This document shows, in pieces, positions 54,415 to 64,000 of a stretch of 64,000 bases of DNA. A program made the translations under genes and the position numbers. The DNA is taken from the NCBI RefSeq assembly GCF_900074925.1, contig NW_019716264.1:592626-656625 (forward strand). The letters are read 5' to 3'. Numbering within the stretch: position 1 is the stretch's first letter; each line of letters begins with the position of its first letter. The notes under the pieces were generated by a model, which was not told the DNA's origin, made no database searches, and saw only the letters and a program-made list of their open reading frames with translations. The DNA comes from Ramularia collo-cygni (Eukaryota > Ascomycota > Dothideomycetes > Mycosphaerellales > Mycosphaerellaceae).

Positions 54415-56421
54415 TTACTGCAGAAGCTCATACTCATCATGGTCCATCAGAAGATCCTCCATCTCGTACGTTCCGGGCTCAGGATAGGAAGTTGCGACAG
54501 AGGCCGCCTCCATGTTTGAGATGAACAGGCTTCCCGGATCCATTTCATTGCGTCTCTGTACCCCCTCAACGCCTTCCTCCGGCATCCACTCACCTGCCTG
54601 ACCAGTACCATGTATCTGCAGCCTCACCGCAACGTCCGAGATTGGGTGATGGAAGAACACGGGCGGCGCCATCATCGTGTTGACCTGGTTGGGCACTTGC
54701 GCATGCTGCAGAGCTGGCAGCGTCAATGTCTCGGAAGCCGCCACATTCTGTTTGAAGCGGGCAAAGGTTGGATCAGCAGATGGAATCTGCATTTGGAAGC
54801 GATTGGCCATGTGCGATCCTGACTGGAACTCGAATGGACTCTGCAGTTTCGTACCGGTGGTGGTCGATTCGCCGAACTCGGGCGATGGAGCACCGGAGTA
54901 GTACCCCGAGTAGAATGGAGAGGCCGAGGCGGTTTCCTGGAACAGATCTTGCGCCTCCTCCATCTCGGTGGTGAGATCCTCGCCAGCTTCGCTCGAATCA
55001 GCCGTGGTGACGCCGAACAGGGAGTCCTCCTCTTCATCCTCCTCATCCTCCTCATCCTCTTCTTCTTCAACAACAACAACAACTGGAGCAACCCTCTTGG
55101 CACTCTTCACTGCCTTCCTATTCTTCTTCTTCTTCGGCTTCGTCGTCTTCTTCTTCATCTTCTTTGGCTGCGCAGCCTTGGCCTCATTGTCGACAACCCA
55201 ACTCTGCAGCGCATCTCGGATCGTGTCGCATTCTCCATGAAACTGCACAGTCTTCACCGCACGCATGGACCGGAGCGTGTGGAATCCTGGCAACTTCAGC
55301 ACATCTGGGAACATGCGCACGCCCTTTGAGTTGGTCAACCCAACAAAGTCCTCCTCGTCAATCATAATATCCAGCCGCTTCAGCTTCTCAATCTCGCCAA
55401 GCATCTTGAACGCCTTCGCGGCCTTGGCGTAAGTGGCCTTGGTGTAGAAGAAGGAAATGTGTTTCAGCTGCTCCCTCCTCTCTGGCGCCAGAGTGGCAAG
55501 GAAGATGTCGAGGTGGAAGAGGTCCGTACATACAAACGAATTGATGCTGTAGAAGACTGGCATGGCTTCGTTGAAGATCTCTTTGTTGACGCGGAGCAGT
55601 GCCTGAAAGTTAAGGGTGGAAGTCAGCAACGTCGACCAACTTAGCGCCTTGCAAGACCATTTCGGTTTCCAACGACATCCCATACGCTTCATTTCGCCAT
55701 TCGCTTTACTTACGAGATGTGTGCGGAGCACTGGGCAGGTAAGAGACCCATCGTGGCGATTGCGAAATGCGAAGTTATCCCACCGCGCGCGCACGCCTGT
55801 GGGGCTGGTGTCGGTCTCCCAATCGGGAAGGTGCATCTCCTCGTCGAAGTTCTTGGTGCGCACGACAACTTCCTTCGCCGGACTGTGTCGATTGGCCTGG
55901 CGAACGGACACCCCACTCTTGGGAAGCCCAAGGCAAAAGCCATAGATTTGCAGCCGCAGCTCTGCCGGTAGTTTCAGAAACGGGAATGGGCCCTTGTTAG
56001 TATCAACAGCGGGGGAGGGAAGGTGCTTTTGAAGGAAGATCTGTGCAGCGGCAGGGCCAACGAAAAGTTCATCCCCGTCCTCGTCATCCTCGTTCTTACC
56101 TTGAAAGACCTCAAATGGCAGGTCGAAGCGACGTAGAAGAGTCGCAAATGTGCTGTTGAACTGGGAGATGATCCAGGAGCCTTGATAGCCGCGCGTGATG
56201 GAGCCCTCAACCGCGGCGTCGTTGTAGTACTTGAAGGCCTTGAGGATGTGGCGTTGAAGTTCGAGGAGTGTCAACTCTGGATGGATCGTAATGATGGCGA
56301 CTGACAACTCTTCGAGCGACAGTTTGGGTTGATCCTTTGAGCGTCGGAAGCCGTTGAGGAGTGCTTTGATTTGGATGGTGAGCTCCGTGTCGGGCTGCGG
56401 CTGGGAAACCATGATGTTCAT
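54415..56421 (-). CDS. F-box-like fungal protein with charged low-complexity region
   Basis: Exons 56421-55714 and 55602-54415, giving 631 residues. The 111-nt intron has a GTAAGT donor and TTAACTTTCAG acceptor and contains no stop, so retention would add 37 residues. The frame is open upstream to 56562, but that stretch is leader-like. PFLKLPAELRLQIYGFCL is an F-box-like helix, followed by LLRVNKEIFNEAMPVFYSIN and LATLAPERREQLKHISFFY, a pairing seen in many Dothideomycete proteins of unknown role. A Lys run (KKMKKKTTKPKKKK) and an acidic run (VVVVVEEEEDEEDEED) sit near residues 410-450. The tail is Ser/Pro/Gln-rich. Possibly an SCF adaptor; unproven. Confidence 0.75.
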   Translation of the reverse strand: MNIMVSQPQPDTELTIQIKALLNGFRRSKDQPKLSLEELSVAIITIHPELTLLELQRHILKAFKYYNDAAVEGSITRGYQGSWIISQFNSTFATLLRRFDLPFEVFQGKNEDDEDGDELFVGPAAAQIFLQKHLPSPAVDTNKGPFPFLKLPAELRLQIYGFCLGLPKSGVSVRQANRHSPAKEVVVRTKNFDEEMHLPDWETDTSPTGVRARWDNFAFRNRHDGSLTCPVLRTHLVSKANGEMKRMGCRWKPKWSCKALSWSTLLTSTLNFQALLRVNKEIFNEAMPVFYSINSFVCTDLFHLDIFLATLAPERREQLKHISFFYTKATYAKAAKAFKMLGEIEKLKRLDIMIDEEDFVGLTNSKGVRMFPDVLKLPGFHTLRSMRAVKTVQFHGECDTIRDALQSWVVDNEAKAAQPKKMKKKTTKPKKKKNRKAVKSAKRVAPVVVVVEEEEDEEDEEDEEEDSLFGVTTADSSEAGEDLTTEMEEAQDLFQETASASPFYSGYYSGAPSPEFGESTTTGTKLQSPFEFQSGSHMANRFQMQIPSADPTFARFKQNVAASETLTLPALQHAQVPNQVNTMMAPPVFFHHPISDVAVRLQIHGTGQAGEWMPEEGVEGVQRRNEMDPGSLFISNMEAASVATSYPEPGTYEMEDLLMDHDEYELLQ

Positions 56422-57026
56422 GATGTCCGGCGTGATGGAGGACGATGGATGATGGAAGGTGGAAGAAGGTGGAAGAGAAGTAATGGATGTATCCAGGCAG
56501 CGGAGCGGAATCGGCGCACTGATGACGAACGCGCGTTCATGGTAAGTAGTAAGATTGGACATGGTGAGTGAATGAGGAAGGTGGACTCTGCAATTTCCGC
56601 ATCATACATCTTGCCAACGCCGAGATGCATGTATGAAGCGGGAACAGGAACAGAACATATCCAAACACGTTCTTCGAGATTCGTGGGTGCCGAATAGACT
56701 TCTGTTGTTTCCTGGTCGATCCGAATAGGAGGCACACAAGAGTTATTCAATGGGTCAATCGGTGATGCGACGAAGTGCTCATCTACGGCAGAGTCCCGGA
56801 ACGCCTCGAGTTGTTTCTGTTACCAGAATCACTCGTTGGCGGACGTCATCGAACATTGAGAGTCGTCAAATCATTGAGAGATCGCCATACCAACAGCAAG
56901 TTTCTGAGGTGTCGACAAAGTGGTCAATACGATGATCCTCTCGGCAGCACGACAGCTCTACAGTGTAGCCTACATTGAGCTCTTCTGAGGTCACTCCTCA
57001 GCAAGTTTGCTTCAGCCGCTGTCTGT
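56422..57026. other. Intergenic or decayed sequence
   Basis: No intact gene. Some frames near 56830 may belong to the same decayed gene as the next entry. Confidence 0.35.
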
Positions 57027-57488
57027 ATGTCGAATATAAACCCATCAGTGGCGGTGGCGCTCGTCACAATCCACCCGACAGCTCTTGTGCCAATGAAGGT
57101 CGGTAGACTGCGCATACTTTCATCAATACCACAAGGTCCAGCTGGAAATTTCTCTTCTCGCTCGATGGAAACACAAATGCCACAAAGCTGTCGTGAAGGC
57201 AGAAGGACGTGTTTAGATCATTTCGACAAGTCATGGCTTATGGACGACAAGGCTGGGATTCAAAGGGTGGGAATGTCCCTCAAATACCAGCCATCCGGAA
57301 CTCTGCCCAGAACCCGCCTCATTGACTATAGATCAAACACGGTCAAATTCCTACTGCTATTTGACGAGACAACGTCAGAAAGTATCGCGGCTCTGGTAGC
57401 AATGCAAGGCCTCGATTTCTCATCGAGAGATGGCAATGCAGCGATTCACAGCACCCATCGACTGGTACAAGTGTGCTTCAAAGCATAG
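57027..57488 (+). pseudogene. Possible decayed NB-ARC/NLR-type fragment
   Basis: The frame contains DKSWLMDDKAGIQ, then YQPSGTLPRTRLIDYRSNTV, which can be read as a corrupted form of the NB-ARC stretch with a W-L-x-x-D-D element followed by PSG and an S-R-N-x-T-V segment. It ends with HSTHRLVQVCF, like the HRLVQ motif that follows the nucleotide-binding domain in fungal NB-ARC-TPR proteins. No P-loop is present and the parts are too close together, so this is at best a remnant. Chance resemblance is a real alternative. Confidence 0.3.
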
Positions 57489-57644
57489 CAAATAGGAGGC
57501 TTCACAAACATTCCAAACCAGAGCAGACGGAAACTGCATCTCCCTGGCTGTCCTCACATCGATACTACGACGACGGACAGAAGACGGAAGGAGTAATGGC
57601 CGTAATCATATTCATCTACATCTAATACATCATCATCATCATCA

Positions 57645-59331
57645 TCAAACCCGCTTCTCGATCTGCACCGAATCATCAAACGCTTTATTGTCGTATTCCT
57701 TCCTCGCAGCGACCTCAGCCAGTCGAGCAATCTCAGGATCCTGCGGCGTAAGCGAAGCCTTCACGACGCCAGCAATAGAATCGTGGTCTCTGAACAGCCG
57801 CTCCATATCATCGAGTGATCTTCCCATTGTCTCGGGGTACAGGAAGAAGACGAGGAGTGGAATACAGCCGCCAAGCACTGCGTAGAGGATGTAGTACTGG
57901 TATCCGAGACTCTCAATCGCCACGGGCGTGATCATGAGGACGGCGAAGTTCCATAGCCAGTGGTTGGCAGTTGAGAAACTTGTCATGGGCATTCGTAATC
58001 TGGTTGGAGCAACCTCTGTCACGTAGAGATAGTTGCATCCCAGAAATCCAATCGGAACGAAGAAGTTGAAGAAGAAGACGAAGAACACGGAGCCGATCTG
58101 TGCCGACTTGTTCTCTTTGGGGAAGCTGTTGGTGATGGCCAGTGCAGTCATGCACATCGACATGCCGAATCCACTGAAGATGAACAGCTTCCTGCGTCCA
58201 AAGCGATCGATGGTGAAAAACGCAACGAACGAGCTGAGGAATTTCCAGGTCAGGCAAGCCCCGGAGAGGATTCTTGCAGTCTCCTTGTCCAGACTCAGGC
58301 CTTGTTCGAAAATGGTAGTGCTGTAAGAGGAGATGAGGTTGCTACCGCACCATTGCTGGAAGAATTGCAGGATAAGGCAGAGAGCGAAGCGGTAGAAAAC
58401 TTTGTCTTCGCCCATTTTGAACAGATCCCGTTTCCGAGCGGCACTTTTGGTGGCCTCCAGTGTGACTTCAATGGCACCTATCTCGGACGAGATTTCGAAA
58501 CTGTCGACTGGAGCATCCCGTAGTGTCGACAAGTTCTGGCGAGCGTTCTCCATACGACCCTTTGATGCAAGCCAGCGAGGTGATTCAGGAACCAGATAGA
58601 CGGACGCAATAAGTATCAGGGAGATGATTGCTGGGATGACCAAAGGCATTCGCCATGAGAGCGATCCGGTCTTGATCCTATATCGGGCATTAGAAACATG
58701 TGGTGTCGTCCACGCATATGAGTTCGCTTACTGGAAGAAGCCAAGGTTTATCCACGCCTGCAAAACATATCCCACAGTAATGAAGAGGCCATCAATAACG
58801 ACATGCTGTCCACGGTTGATTGCTCTCGAGCACTCTGACTGCCAGACGGGCACAGTTGTGCTCAGAGCTCCGACACCCAGACCAGTGATGAAACGACCAA
58901 CGACGAATTGTGCCAGTCCAAAGCTCGTGCACTCCAGAACCTCGCCGATAAAGGTCAAGACAGCAGCCAGAAATACAGTCTTTCGTCGTCCAAGAATGTC
59001 ACCGATGGACGCACAAGCTAAAGAACCAAATAAAGCCCCGAGTGTGCAAGTAGCGACAACCGTACCCTTGTGAGAAAGTCGTCAGCATCGTCCCANATCT
59101 AAGGCGATCGCCAAGATAAATAATGCTTACCTGAATAGTGCTATTCGTCTGCTTTTGTGCTCCGGTGGTGTGTAGAGTGTCAATCTCGGGGAAAGTCTTG
59201 ACCCAGTTCTCAATAGAAAGCAATCCTCCTACTCCCGACTGATTGTATCCAAACANGATGAAGGAAGGCAGAGCGATCAAAAGCGTCTGCATAAGCTCCA
59301 ACTGCTTACCGGTGCGACGGGGAAGCAGCAT
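57645..59331 (-). CDS. MFS sugar porter (hexose/lactose permease-like)
   Basis: Exons 59331-59131, 59066-58732, 58677-57645, giving 522 residues (NSTIQ-GTVVATCTLG and GFFQ-IKTGSLSWRMP). The frame continues upstream of 59331 without protein character, so the ATG before LLPRRTGKQLE is chosen. Twelve membrane segments and sugar-porter signatures are present: FGYNQSGVGGLLS in TM1, GDILGRRKT, RFITGLGVGALSTTVPVWQSE, VPESPRWLASKGR, DRFGRRK, and PETMGRSLDDMERLF. Members carry hexoses, pentoses or lactose with protons. No enzyme genes lie beside it, so the substrate is open. Confidence 0.9.
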
Positions 59332-60217
59332 CTTGGCGGATGTTGATCGTCGTTCGCCAAGCAGAAACAAGACAATGGCCAAGAGAAGCAGGGAAAAAGG
59401 TAACTTGACCTCACGATGCAGGCCGGGCTGGCTCTGGTCATTATATATTTGTTCATTCGCCGCGTGGGTCCGTCCCGCTATCGATGCGACCACGAGGCAA
59501 GCTCGTGCCATCATGCCATCGAGAAAAAGGTCCACTGCCATTCTCCATGGGGACTGGCCGGACTGACGCTGTGGAGCAAGGTTGAAAAGACCCACGGGGA
59601 CCGGGGGGTCGGGGTTTCGAGCGCTGGGGCCCGTCCAGGGGGACGACAACCACGAGGTGGTCCACTGTGAGAAGCCGATTTATTCTCGTGGATGGTGACT
59701 ATAATGGAATGTCTCCGTCAATTGCCGCTTTAATGGGAAAGACCTCAAAGCCGTCCCGTATTGGCAGTAGAAGGGCATCATGTCATGCTGAATCGTTCTC
59801 CGGGAGTCGGTGAGGGCAGAAATTGCTGGCCATCGTCGGCGAAATCGGTGCGACTCTGAAAGTTTTTCTCTGGGCCTTCGTCGGCTGCCCACATCAGCTA
59901 AATTGTGTGCGTGACCACATATCGGAACGTGCCGCTCTTCCAGCGACTTCGAAGCGTTATAAATGCTGTGGGAGCGTGCGAGGAGATGGTAGCGATATCG
60001 CCGTTGGTTGCCGTACAGCCTATTTAGCGACAGAAGACCGGCCAAGACGGCATGTCGAATTGTCAGCAGGCTTGTATGTTACTCAAGGAATCGTCATGAT
60101 CAACTCAATTCAATCTGTACAATCAACAGCCGGTGGTCGGTTAAGAGGAAATATCTCCGAGAATTGCGCTCGCTGTAATGGGTGTGGAACTGTGCGACCC
60201 TGATCCTTCGTATCTCG
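59332..60217. other. Intergenic, nothing identified
   Basis: Promoter of the sugar porter and 3' region of Nup133. No gene supported. Confidence 0.5.
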
Positions 60218-63200
60218 CTAAAACATATCATCATCCTCCTGCCCCTCTGTGAAGCCGTTCGCATGGCCGTTGGCATGTCCATTTGCATGACCGTTCGCAT
60301 GACGCTTCCCATTCCCATTTCCATTCCCATTCATCTCGGCCTTCTGCGCCAATCGATCTCTGTCAACACCTCGCATACACTCTGCAACCAAACCCTCAAG
60401 CCCGCAGTCGCCTACCAGACCAACCAGTATCTCATCCATGACCTTCTCTTCCCTCACCAGTTCTCCGAGCATCTCAGCCCCAAGATCCTTGCGATGTTTG
60501 TAGTCAGTCTCCTTGCAACCAACCCCGAGAACCTCGGAAGGAAGAGCAAAGCCGCGCCCATCGCCATTGAAGAAATCCACGTCGAATCCGCGTTGGAGAG
60601 TATACCAGAGAGCCGTGTCGCGTAACATCTCAAGTCGATCGGCATCAACCTTTTTCCTGCCCATCTTGCGACCAAGGGAATTCCAGTCGTCGTAAATGTA
60701 CATCCGCTTCCAGACCAAAGCTCGCAATACTTCAGCTCGCTCCTCACTCAAACCCGTAGCGACGGCAGCGTCGACTGCCTGTAGAGCGAGAAGAAAGTTG
60801 CCACCTTCAGGAATACCCTCCGGCCTGCTGCTGTCACTCAAGTCAATGAGTGTCAAAACCTCCACCAATTGCTCAATGGTCAGAACTCGGTGGTCGATAA
60901 CCGCATTGAGTCCATTTTCCAGCAAGGTATGGTGAACCTCCAAGCCAGCATCCAGATGCGTTGAGTATCGGTTCATAACATTCAAGGTCTCCGCATCCCT
61001 GTCCAAGCTTCCGATGCGTGTTGATAGTATGTGCGCGTCGATGCGTCCTTGAATGTCAATGATGCGTAGCGCTTGAGCGATGGGATCGCTGGTAGCGACA
61101 GCCTGCACAGCGCCGCCTCGGGCAAGCTCCTGATCGTCTTCCTCCGCCGCAAGCATCGCAAGTCGACCGAGACTCAGCTCGACCTTCTTTGCCCATACTT
61201 CTTCCTCCTTCCCTCCCTCCCGCCGCAATACCGCTCCAGCATGACCAAAGTCGGATCCGGCAACGACATCGTTGATCCAGCACAGCTTTCCTCTCCATTC
61301 AGCCTTTCTCAACCAGGTCTTGAGAGCAGCAGGCCATTCCTTCTGCGCGCTTTCCAGCTTCGCTCCGATCGAACCCTCTCTGAACATGCGCTCAAAGAAA
61401 GGCTCTGACCAAACTTCTCCAAATTTGTCAAAATACGATTGAATCTGCGCTTTGAGACCTTGCAAGCCTTGCTTGGCCTTCTCGCGCTCGACAGATCCCA
61501 GGGCGGTATTCCCGGCACAATCGACGAGATACTGTTCCTCCGCGATAACCATATCCGTCAACGTTCTCATGTCCCGCCACTTCTCGGCCAGTTCCATGCC
61601 AGCAGCCGCTTGACCGACGCCGGCAAGGCTNCGAAGCGCCTCATACCGAAGATCGGAGTATCTCTTTTGAAGCGCGGCCGCATAAGCTTGATCCTGCTGC
61701 CCCGGACGCGATTTCCGCCAGTTGACAGCCTCTTGGGTTTGAAGACACAACAACTTCGCAAGTTCGGAATTTGCATGCGCAAGTTCCGCCGCGAGAGCAT
61801 CGCCATTAACATCCAAATTGTTCGTCCCAAAGTAGTTTGAAGCAAATTCACGAGACAGCTCCGCGATCTGTGTCGTATAATTGATGAGCTTGTCGGTGCT
61901 CGTCCAGAATTCGGGAAGGTCTTGGTACTCCACAGGATCAGTGAGAATGCCGTCGGATAGAGGGTCTAGCAAAATGCCGTAGTCGGCAGCATTCTCGCCG
62001 CGGAACGCGAATGCAGCATCCAAGCCTCTGCACCACACGTCATTAACCTGGTTTGCAAGCTTTAGAATCTTGTCGGGGTTCTGCTGGTCGCCAGTCTTCA
62101 TGTTATTTGTGAATACCTTCACGTGCGTCAGTAACTGCTCGACACGGTGTAAGCCACCAATAAAAAACTTCCGAACTGCATCCTCGTTGGAGAGTTCAGG
62201 ACGATCCATGAATGGTTCTTCTTGAAACCAAAGGCAGACTTCGTCGAGCAAGGTGGCACTCCGCTTCCCTCCGCCGGTCGCCGCAACGTGCTCCTCGAAG
62301 GTGGTCCACAGCTGCTGGCCGGCGGCAGCGCGCTCAGCGTCCCACATGAGCCGCCACATGGTGCTTCTTGATAAAGATGGGTAAGATCGTCGAAGATAGC
62401 CTGCCAAAGCTCTCAGTGCTCGAACCTTGGCAGCAAGACCTTGTTCCATAGATGGGGGAGAATGCGAGATAAACGAGGTGTACTGTGGAGCAGTATCGGC
62501 GCGCAGAATCTCATCGCTAATCTGCAACGCAGCATCTTCCACATCCTGCAGAGAATGTCTTTCCTGGCCGGCGATTGAAAAGTCGAGGATGTTGTCCTGC
62601 TGCATTGTGCCATAGAACACAGCCTCTTCGATTTGGCATTTCGCGGACAGCTTGGGGCCTTCCGGCAGGGAGTTGACGTCGACACAGGAATATCTCACCA
62701 AGCCGGCGCTCCTGACGAAGGAAACACACGACGCTTGACTGCCTCCTCTGTGTACCTCAGCTGCAACATCTTGGGTGGAGAGGTCTCTGCCCTGTCGAAG
62801 AAAGATGGCCTCTTCAAATGGCTCTGGCTGGACGTAGGACGAGACGAGCTGTGCTTCTGGGCTGTCGACGATCGGCTCGCGTGTCGCGAAGAGTACTGTA
62901 GCATCCTCGAACACCACAAAAACGCTGTGCTCCGGCTTGGGCACAATCAACTTCGGCCTCCTCTGTGGTCGACCGTGATATTTTGAAACGTATTTGATGT
63001 GGTGCACAGCAACTTCAGGGCCCGAAAGAGTGAGTGCTGCTACGGCGTAGCTGTGCATACTCTTTCCGCCGACACGCAGGAGAACCAGGAGATGTAGTGG
63101 TTGGTGAGTTTCGCCACGGACNAGGGCAAGCTCTAGTCCATCTCCAGCGATTGGTTTCTCCAAGATGGCAAAGTCTAGAGCAGCCAGATTTTCCAATCTG

Positions 63201-64000
63201 CCCTCCAGCTCTGGAATTTCCAGCAGTCTGAGTTCGGCAACAAGTTTTTCGCGAATTTGCGCAGTGGCTTGATATTCTGATCGCCCGGTCCAGTCCAGCT
63301 CCCATGTAAGAACCTCTCCACCTTCAGTCAACGATACAGCTTGCATTTGACCTCGAGCCTTGAGCGCACGAGTATGCACCGCGGAGACATCCTTCTTGTA
63401 GTCGCTGGTCAGTAGTCCCTTGAAACTGCCAAAGAAACTTCCCGACGCTGGCTCTGTGACGCGTAAGAAGTTGACTGTGATTTTTGGCTTGCCTTGCGCG
63501 TCTCGCAGGGCGAGCTGTGCGGTTCTGCCAGAGTCCAACAACACGACGAAACCAGCGTGCTCTGCGGAAACCAGATCAACCACTCTCTCTCCCGAGTACA
63601 AACCTAGCGTGCCATCCACACTGTTGTTCTTCTCCTGAAACCGGCCAATGAATGCCTCACGGTCGATGGATTCGTAGTACACAATCTTGCCTGTTGTAGC
63701 CGAGATCATCACCAGGCCAGCATCAGTAGAGCTGACGCCGCCGCTTGGTACCAGTGCGGCAAAGGGAAGCTCTTCCCTCGCCTTGACTGAGAAAGGGACG
63801 TCAAATACCCGTGGAGTGCTGGCGGTATGCGCGTGATATTCCCAGATGATTGCCTTCTCCCGCGTCACCGCAAGCGCACGCCCATTCCGATCCAGACTAC
63901 CGCGATACTCTACGCCTTCCTGGCGCAACTCCTTGGGCGTGCTGGGCAATAGCTTTGCGCTGTAGCATTTGTTCGCTGTCAAAACTGTCGCGCCATCCCC
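60218..64000 (-). CDS. nup133: Nucleoporin Nup133, 5' end outside the window
   Basis: An open minus-strand frame of about 1260 codons runs in from the right edge; no ATG start is visible inside, so the N-terminus is missing. Nup133 is part of the Nup84/Y-complex scaffold of the nuclear pore and links neighbouring Y-complexes. The visible N-terminal part is beta-propeller-like (LAVTREKAIIWEY, SGERVVDLVSAEHAGFVVLLD), and the rest is the helical Nup133/Nup155-type C-terminal region (FFIGGLHRVEQLLTHVKVF, ALWYTLQRGFDVDFFNGDG). The C-terminus ends in a repeat of NG dipeptides and four HANG units, then an acidic EGQEDDDMF. The length and domain order fit Nup133 better than Nup155 (Nup170), which is longer. 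Two N bases fall in codons. Confidence 0.88.
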   Translation of the reverse strand, partial: GDGATVLTANKCYSAKLLPSTPKELRQEGVEYRGSLDRNGRALAVTREKAIIWEYHAHTASTPRVFDVPFSVKAREELPFAALVPSGGVSSTDAGLVMISATTGKIVYYESIDREAFIGRFQEKNNSVDGTLGLYSGERVVDLVSAEHAGFVVLLDSGRTAQLALRDAQGKPKITVNFLRVTEPASGSFFGSFKGLLTSDYKKDVSAVHTRALKARGQMQAVSLTEGGEVLTWELDWTGRSEYQATAQIREKLVAELRLLEIPELEGRLENLAALDFAILEKPIAGDGLELAXVRGETHQPLHLLVLLRVGGKSMHSYAVAALTLSGPEVAVHHIKYVSKYHGRPQRRPKLIVPKPEHSVFVVFEDATVLFATREPIVDSPEAQLVSSYVQPEPFEEAIFLRQGRDLSTQDVAAEVHRGGSQASCVSFVRSAGLVRYSCVDVNSLPEGPKLSAKCQIEEAVFYGTMQQDNILDFSIAGQERHSLQDVEDAALQISDEILRADTAPQYTSFISHSPPSMEQGLAAKVRALRALAGYLRRSYPSLSRSTMWRLMWDAERAAAGQQLWTTFEEHVAATGGGKRSATLLDEVCLWFQEEPFMDRPELSNEDAVRKFFIGGLHRVEQLLTHVKVFTNNMKTGDQQNPDKILKLANQVNDVWCRGLDAAFAFRGENAADYGILLDPLSDGILTDPVEYQDLPEFWTSTDKLINYTTQIAELSREFASNYFGTNNLDVNGDALAAELAHANSELAKLLCLQTQEAVNWRKSRPGQQDQAYAAALQKRYSDLRYEALXSLAGVGQAAAGMELAEKWRDMRTLTDMVIAEEQYLVDCAGNTALGSVEREKAKQGLQGLKAQIQSYFDKFGEVWSEPFFERMFREGSIGAKLESAQKEWPAALKTWLRKAEWRGKLCWINDVVAGSDFGHAGAVLRREGGKEEEVWAKKVELSLGRLAMLAAEEDDQELARGGAVQAVATSDPIAQALRIIDIQGRIDAHILSTRIGSLDRDAETLNVMNRYSTHLDAGLEVHHTLLENGLNAVIDHRVLTIEQLVEVLTLIDLSDSSRPEGIPEGGNFLLALQAVDAAVATGLSEERAEVLRALVWKRMYIYDDWNSLGRKMGRKKVDADRLEMLRDTALWYTLQRGFDVDFFNGDGRGFALPSEVLGVGCKETDYKHRKDLGAEMLGELVREEKVMDEILVGLVGDCGLEGLVAECMRGVDRDRLAQKAEMNGNGNGNGKRHANGHANGHANGHANGFTEGQEDDDMF
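60254..60301. repeat. 12-bp tandem repeat in the Nup133 tail
   Basis: Four units of the type gccgttcgcatg, encoding HANG on the minus strand (the third unit is the most diverged, with silent changes). It is coding and in frame. Confidence 0.85.

Noticed and set aside
54047..54524. Overlapping plus frames at the 3' side of the F-box-like gene
   Set aside because: Two frames compete without motifs, and they overlap the true minus-strand coding end.
1..64000. Isolated single N bases
   Set aside because: They fall in coding and noncoding DNA alike, always one base, often inside conserved codons. They look like base-calling or heterozygous ambiguity, not biology.
1..64000. CRISPR array, operon or bacterial-type system
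   Set aside because: Introns, gene spacing and protein families are all those of a fungal nucleus. No spaced repeats of that kind occur.

Overview
The window reads as nuclear DNA of a filamentous ascomycete (Pezizomycotina), most likely a Dothideomycete. The grounds are short spliceosomal introns of about 45-120 nt with GTAAGT/GTGAGT donors and CTAAC/CTGAC branch points, Zn2Cys6 regulators, DUF6604 proteins, a PTH11-type rhodopsin domain, and a 1.1 kb patch carrying the C-to-T signature of repeat-induced point mutation (RIP). Placement below Pezizomycotina is a guess. The sequence carries isolated single N bases, several inside conserved codons.

Layout. 1-5.2 kb is gene-poor: one small conserved gene (1001-1535) is followed by broken gene remnants and long homopolymers. 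5.2-10.4 kb holds a divergent pair of DUF6604 genes, the long one with an in-frame stop followed by more protein-like frame. 11-13 kb has two small unrecognised genes. 13.1-16.4 kb is the exosome helicase Mtr4. 17-18 kb holds gene fragments. 18.1-26.8 kb is a coherent sugar-utilisation cluster: maltose/sucrose-type permease, diverging from an intracellular GH32 fructosidase, then a cytosolic GH13 alpha-glucosidase, then a Zn2Cys6 regulator whose promoter has three CACGTGTG repeats. 27.2-28.3 kb is the RIP-destroyed relic.

28.9-31.1 kb encodes a QutR/AROM-like protein with a degenerate kinase P-loop and a dehydroquinase-like domain that keeps its catalytic His and Lys. 32.3-34.9 kb is a second Zn2Cys6 regulator. 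35.3-38.1 kb is a divergent pair: a steroid-5-alpha-reductase (DET2-like) gene and a DUF647/RUS gene with a 13-nt exon. 39.1-41.8 kb is a single uninterrupted frame joining a fungal 7-TM rhodopsin (PTH11-like) domain to a complete FucP-like MFS transporter. 42.8-45.9 kb is an Argonaute with a D-E-D-D slicer tetrad. 47.4-49.6 kb is an Aa_trans amino-acid transporter, followed by a GNAT acetyltransferase, an F-box-like protein, ALG14, another F-box-like protein, a decayed NB-ARC-like fragment, an MFS hexose-type transporter, and a 5'-truncated Nup133 gene running off the right edge.

How it works together. The 18-27 kb genes make a self-contained route for taking up an intact disaccharide and cleaving it in the cytosol, with their own regulator. 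The RIP relic and the Argonaute both bear on genome defence, but they are not linked by position or regulation. The most unusual object is the rhodopsin-FucP fusion: a predicted 19-TM protein that could couple a sensor-like module to a sugar carrier.
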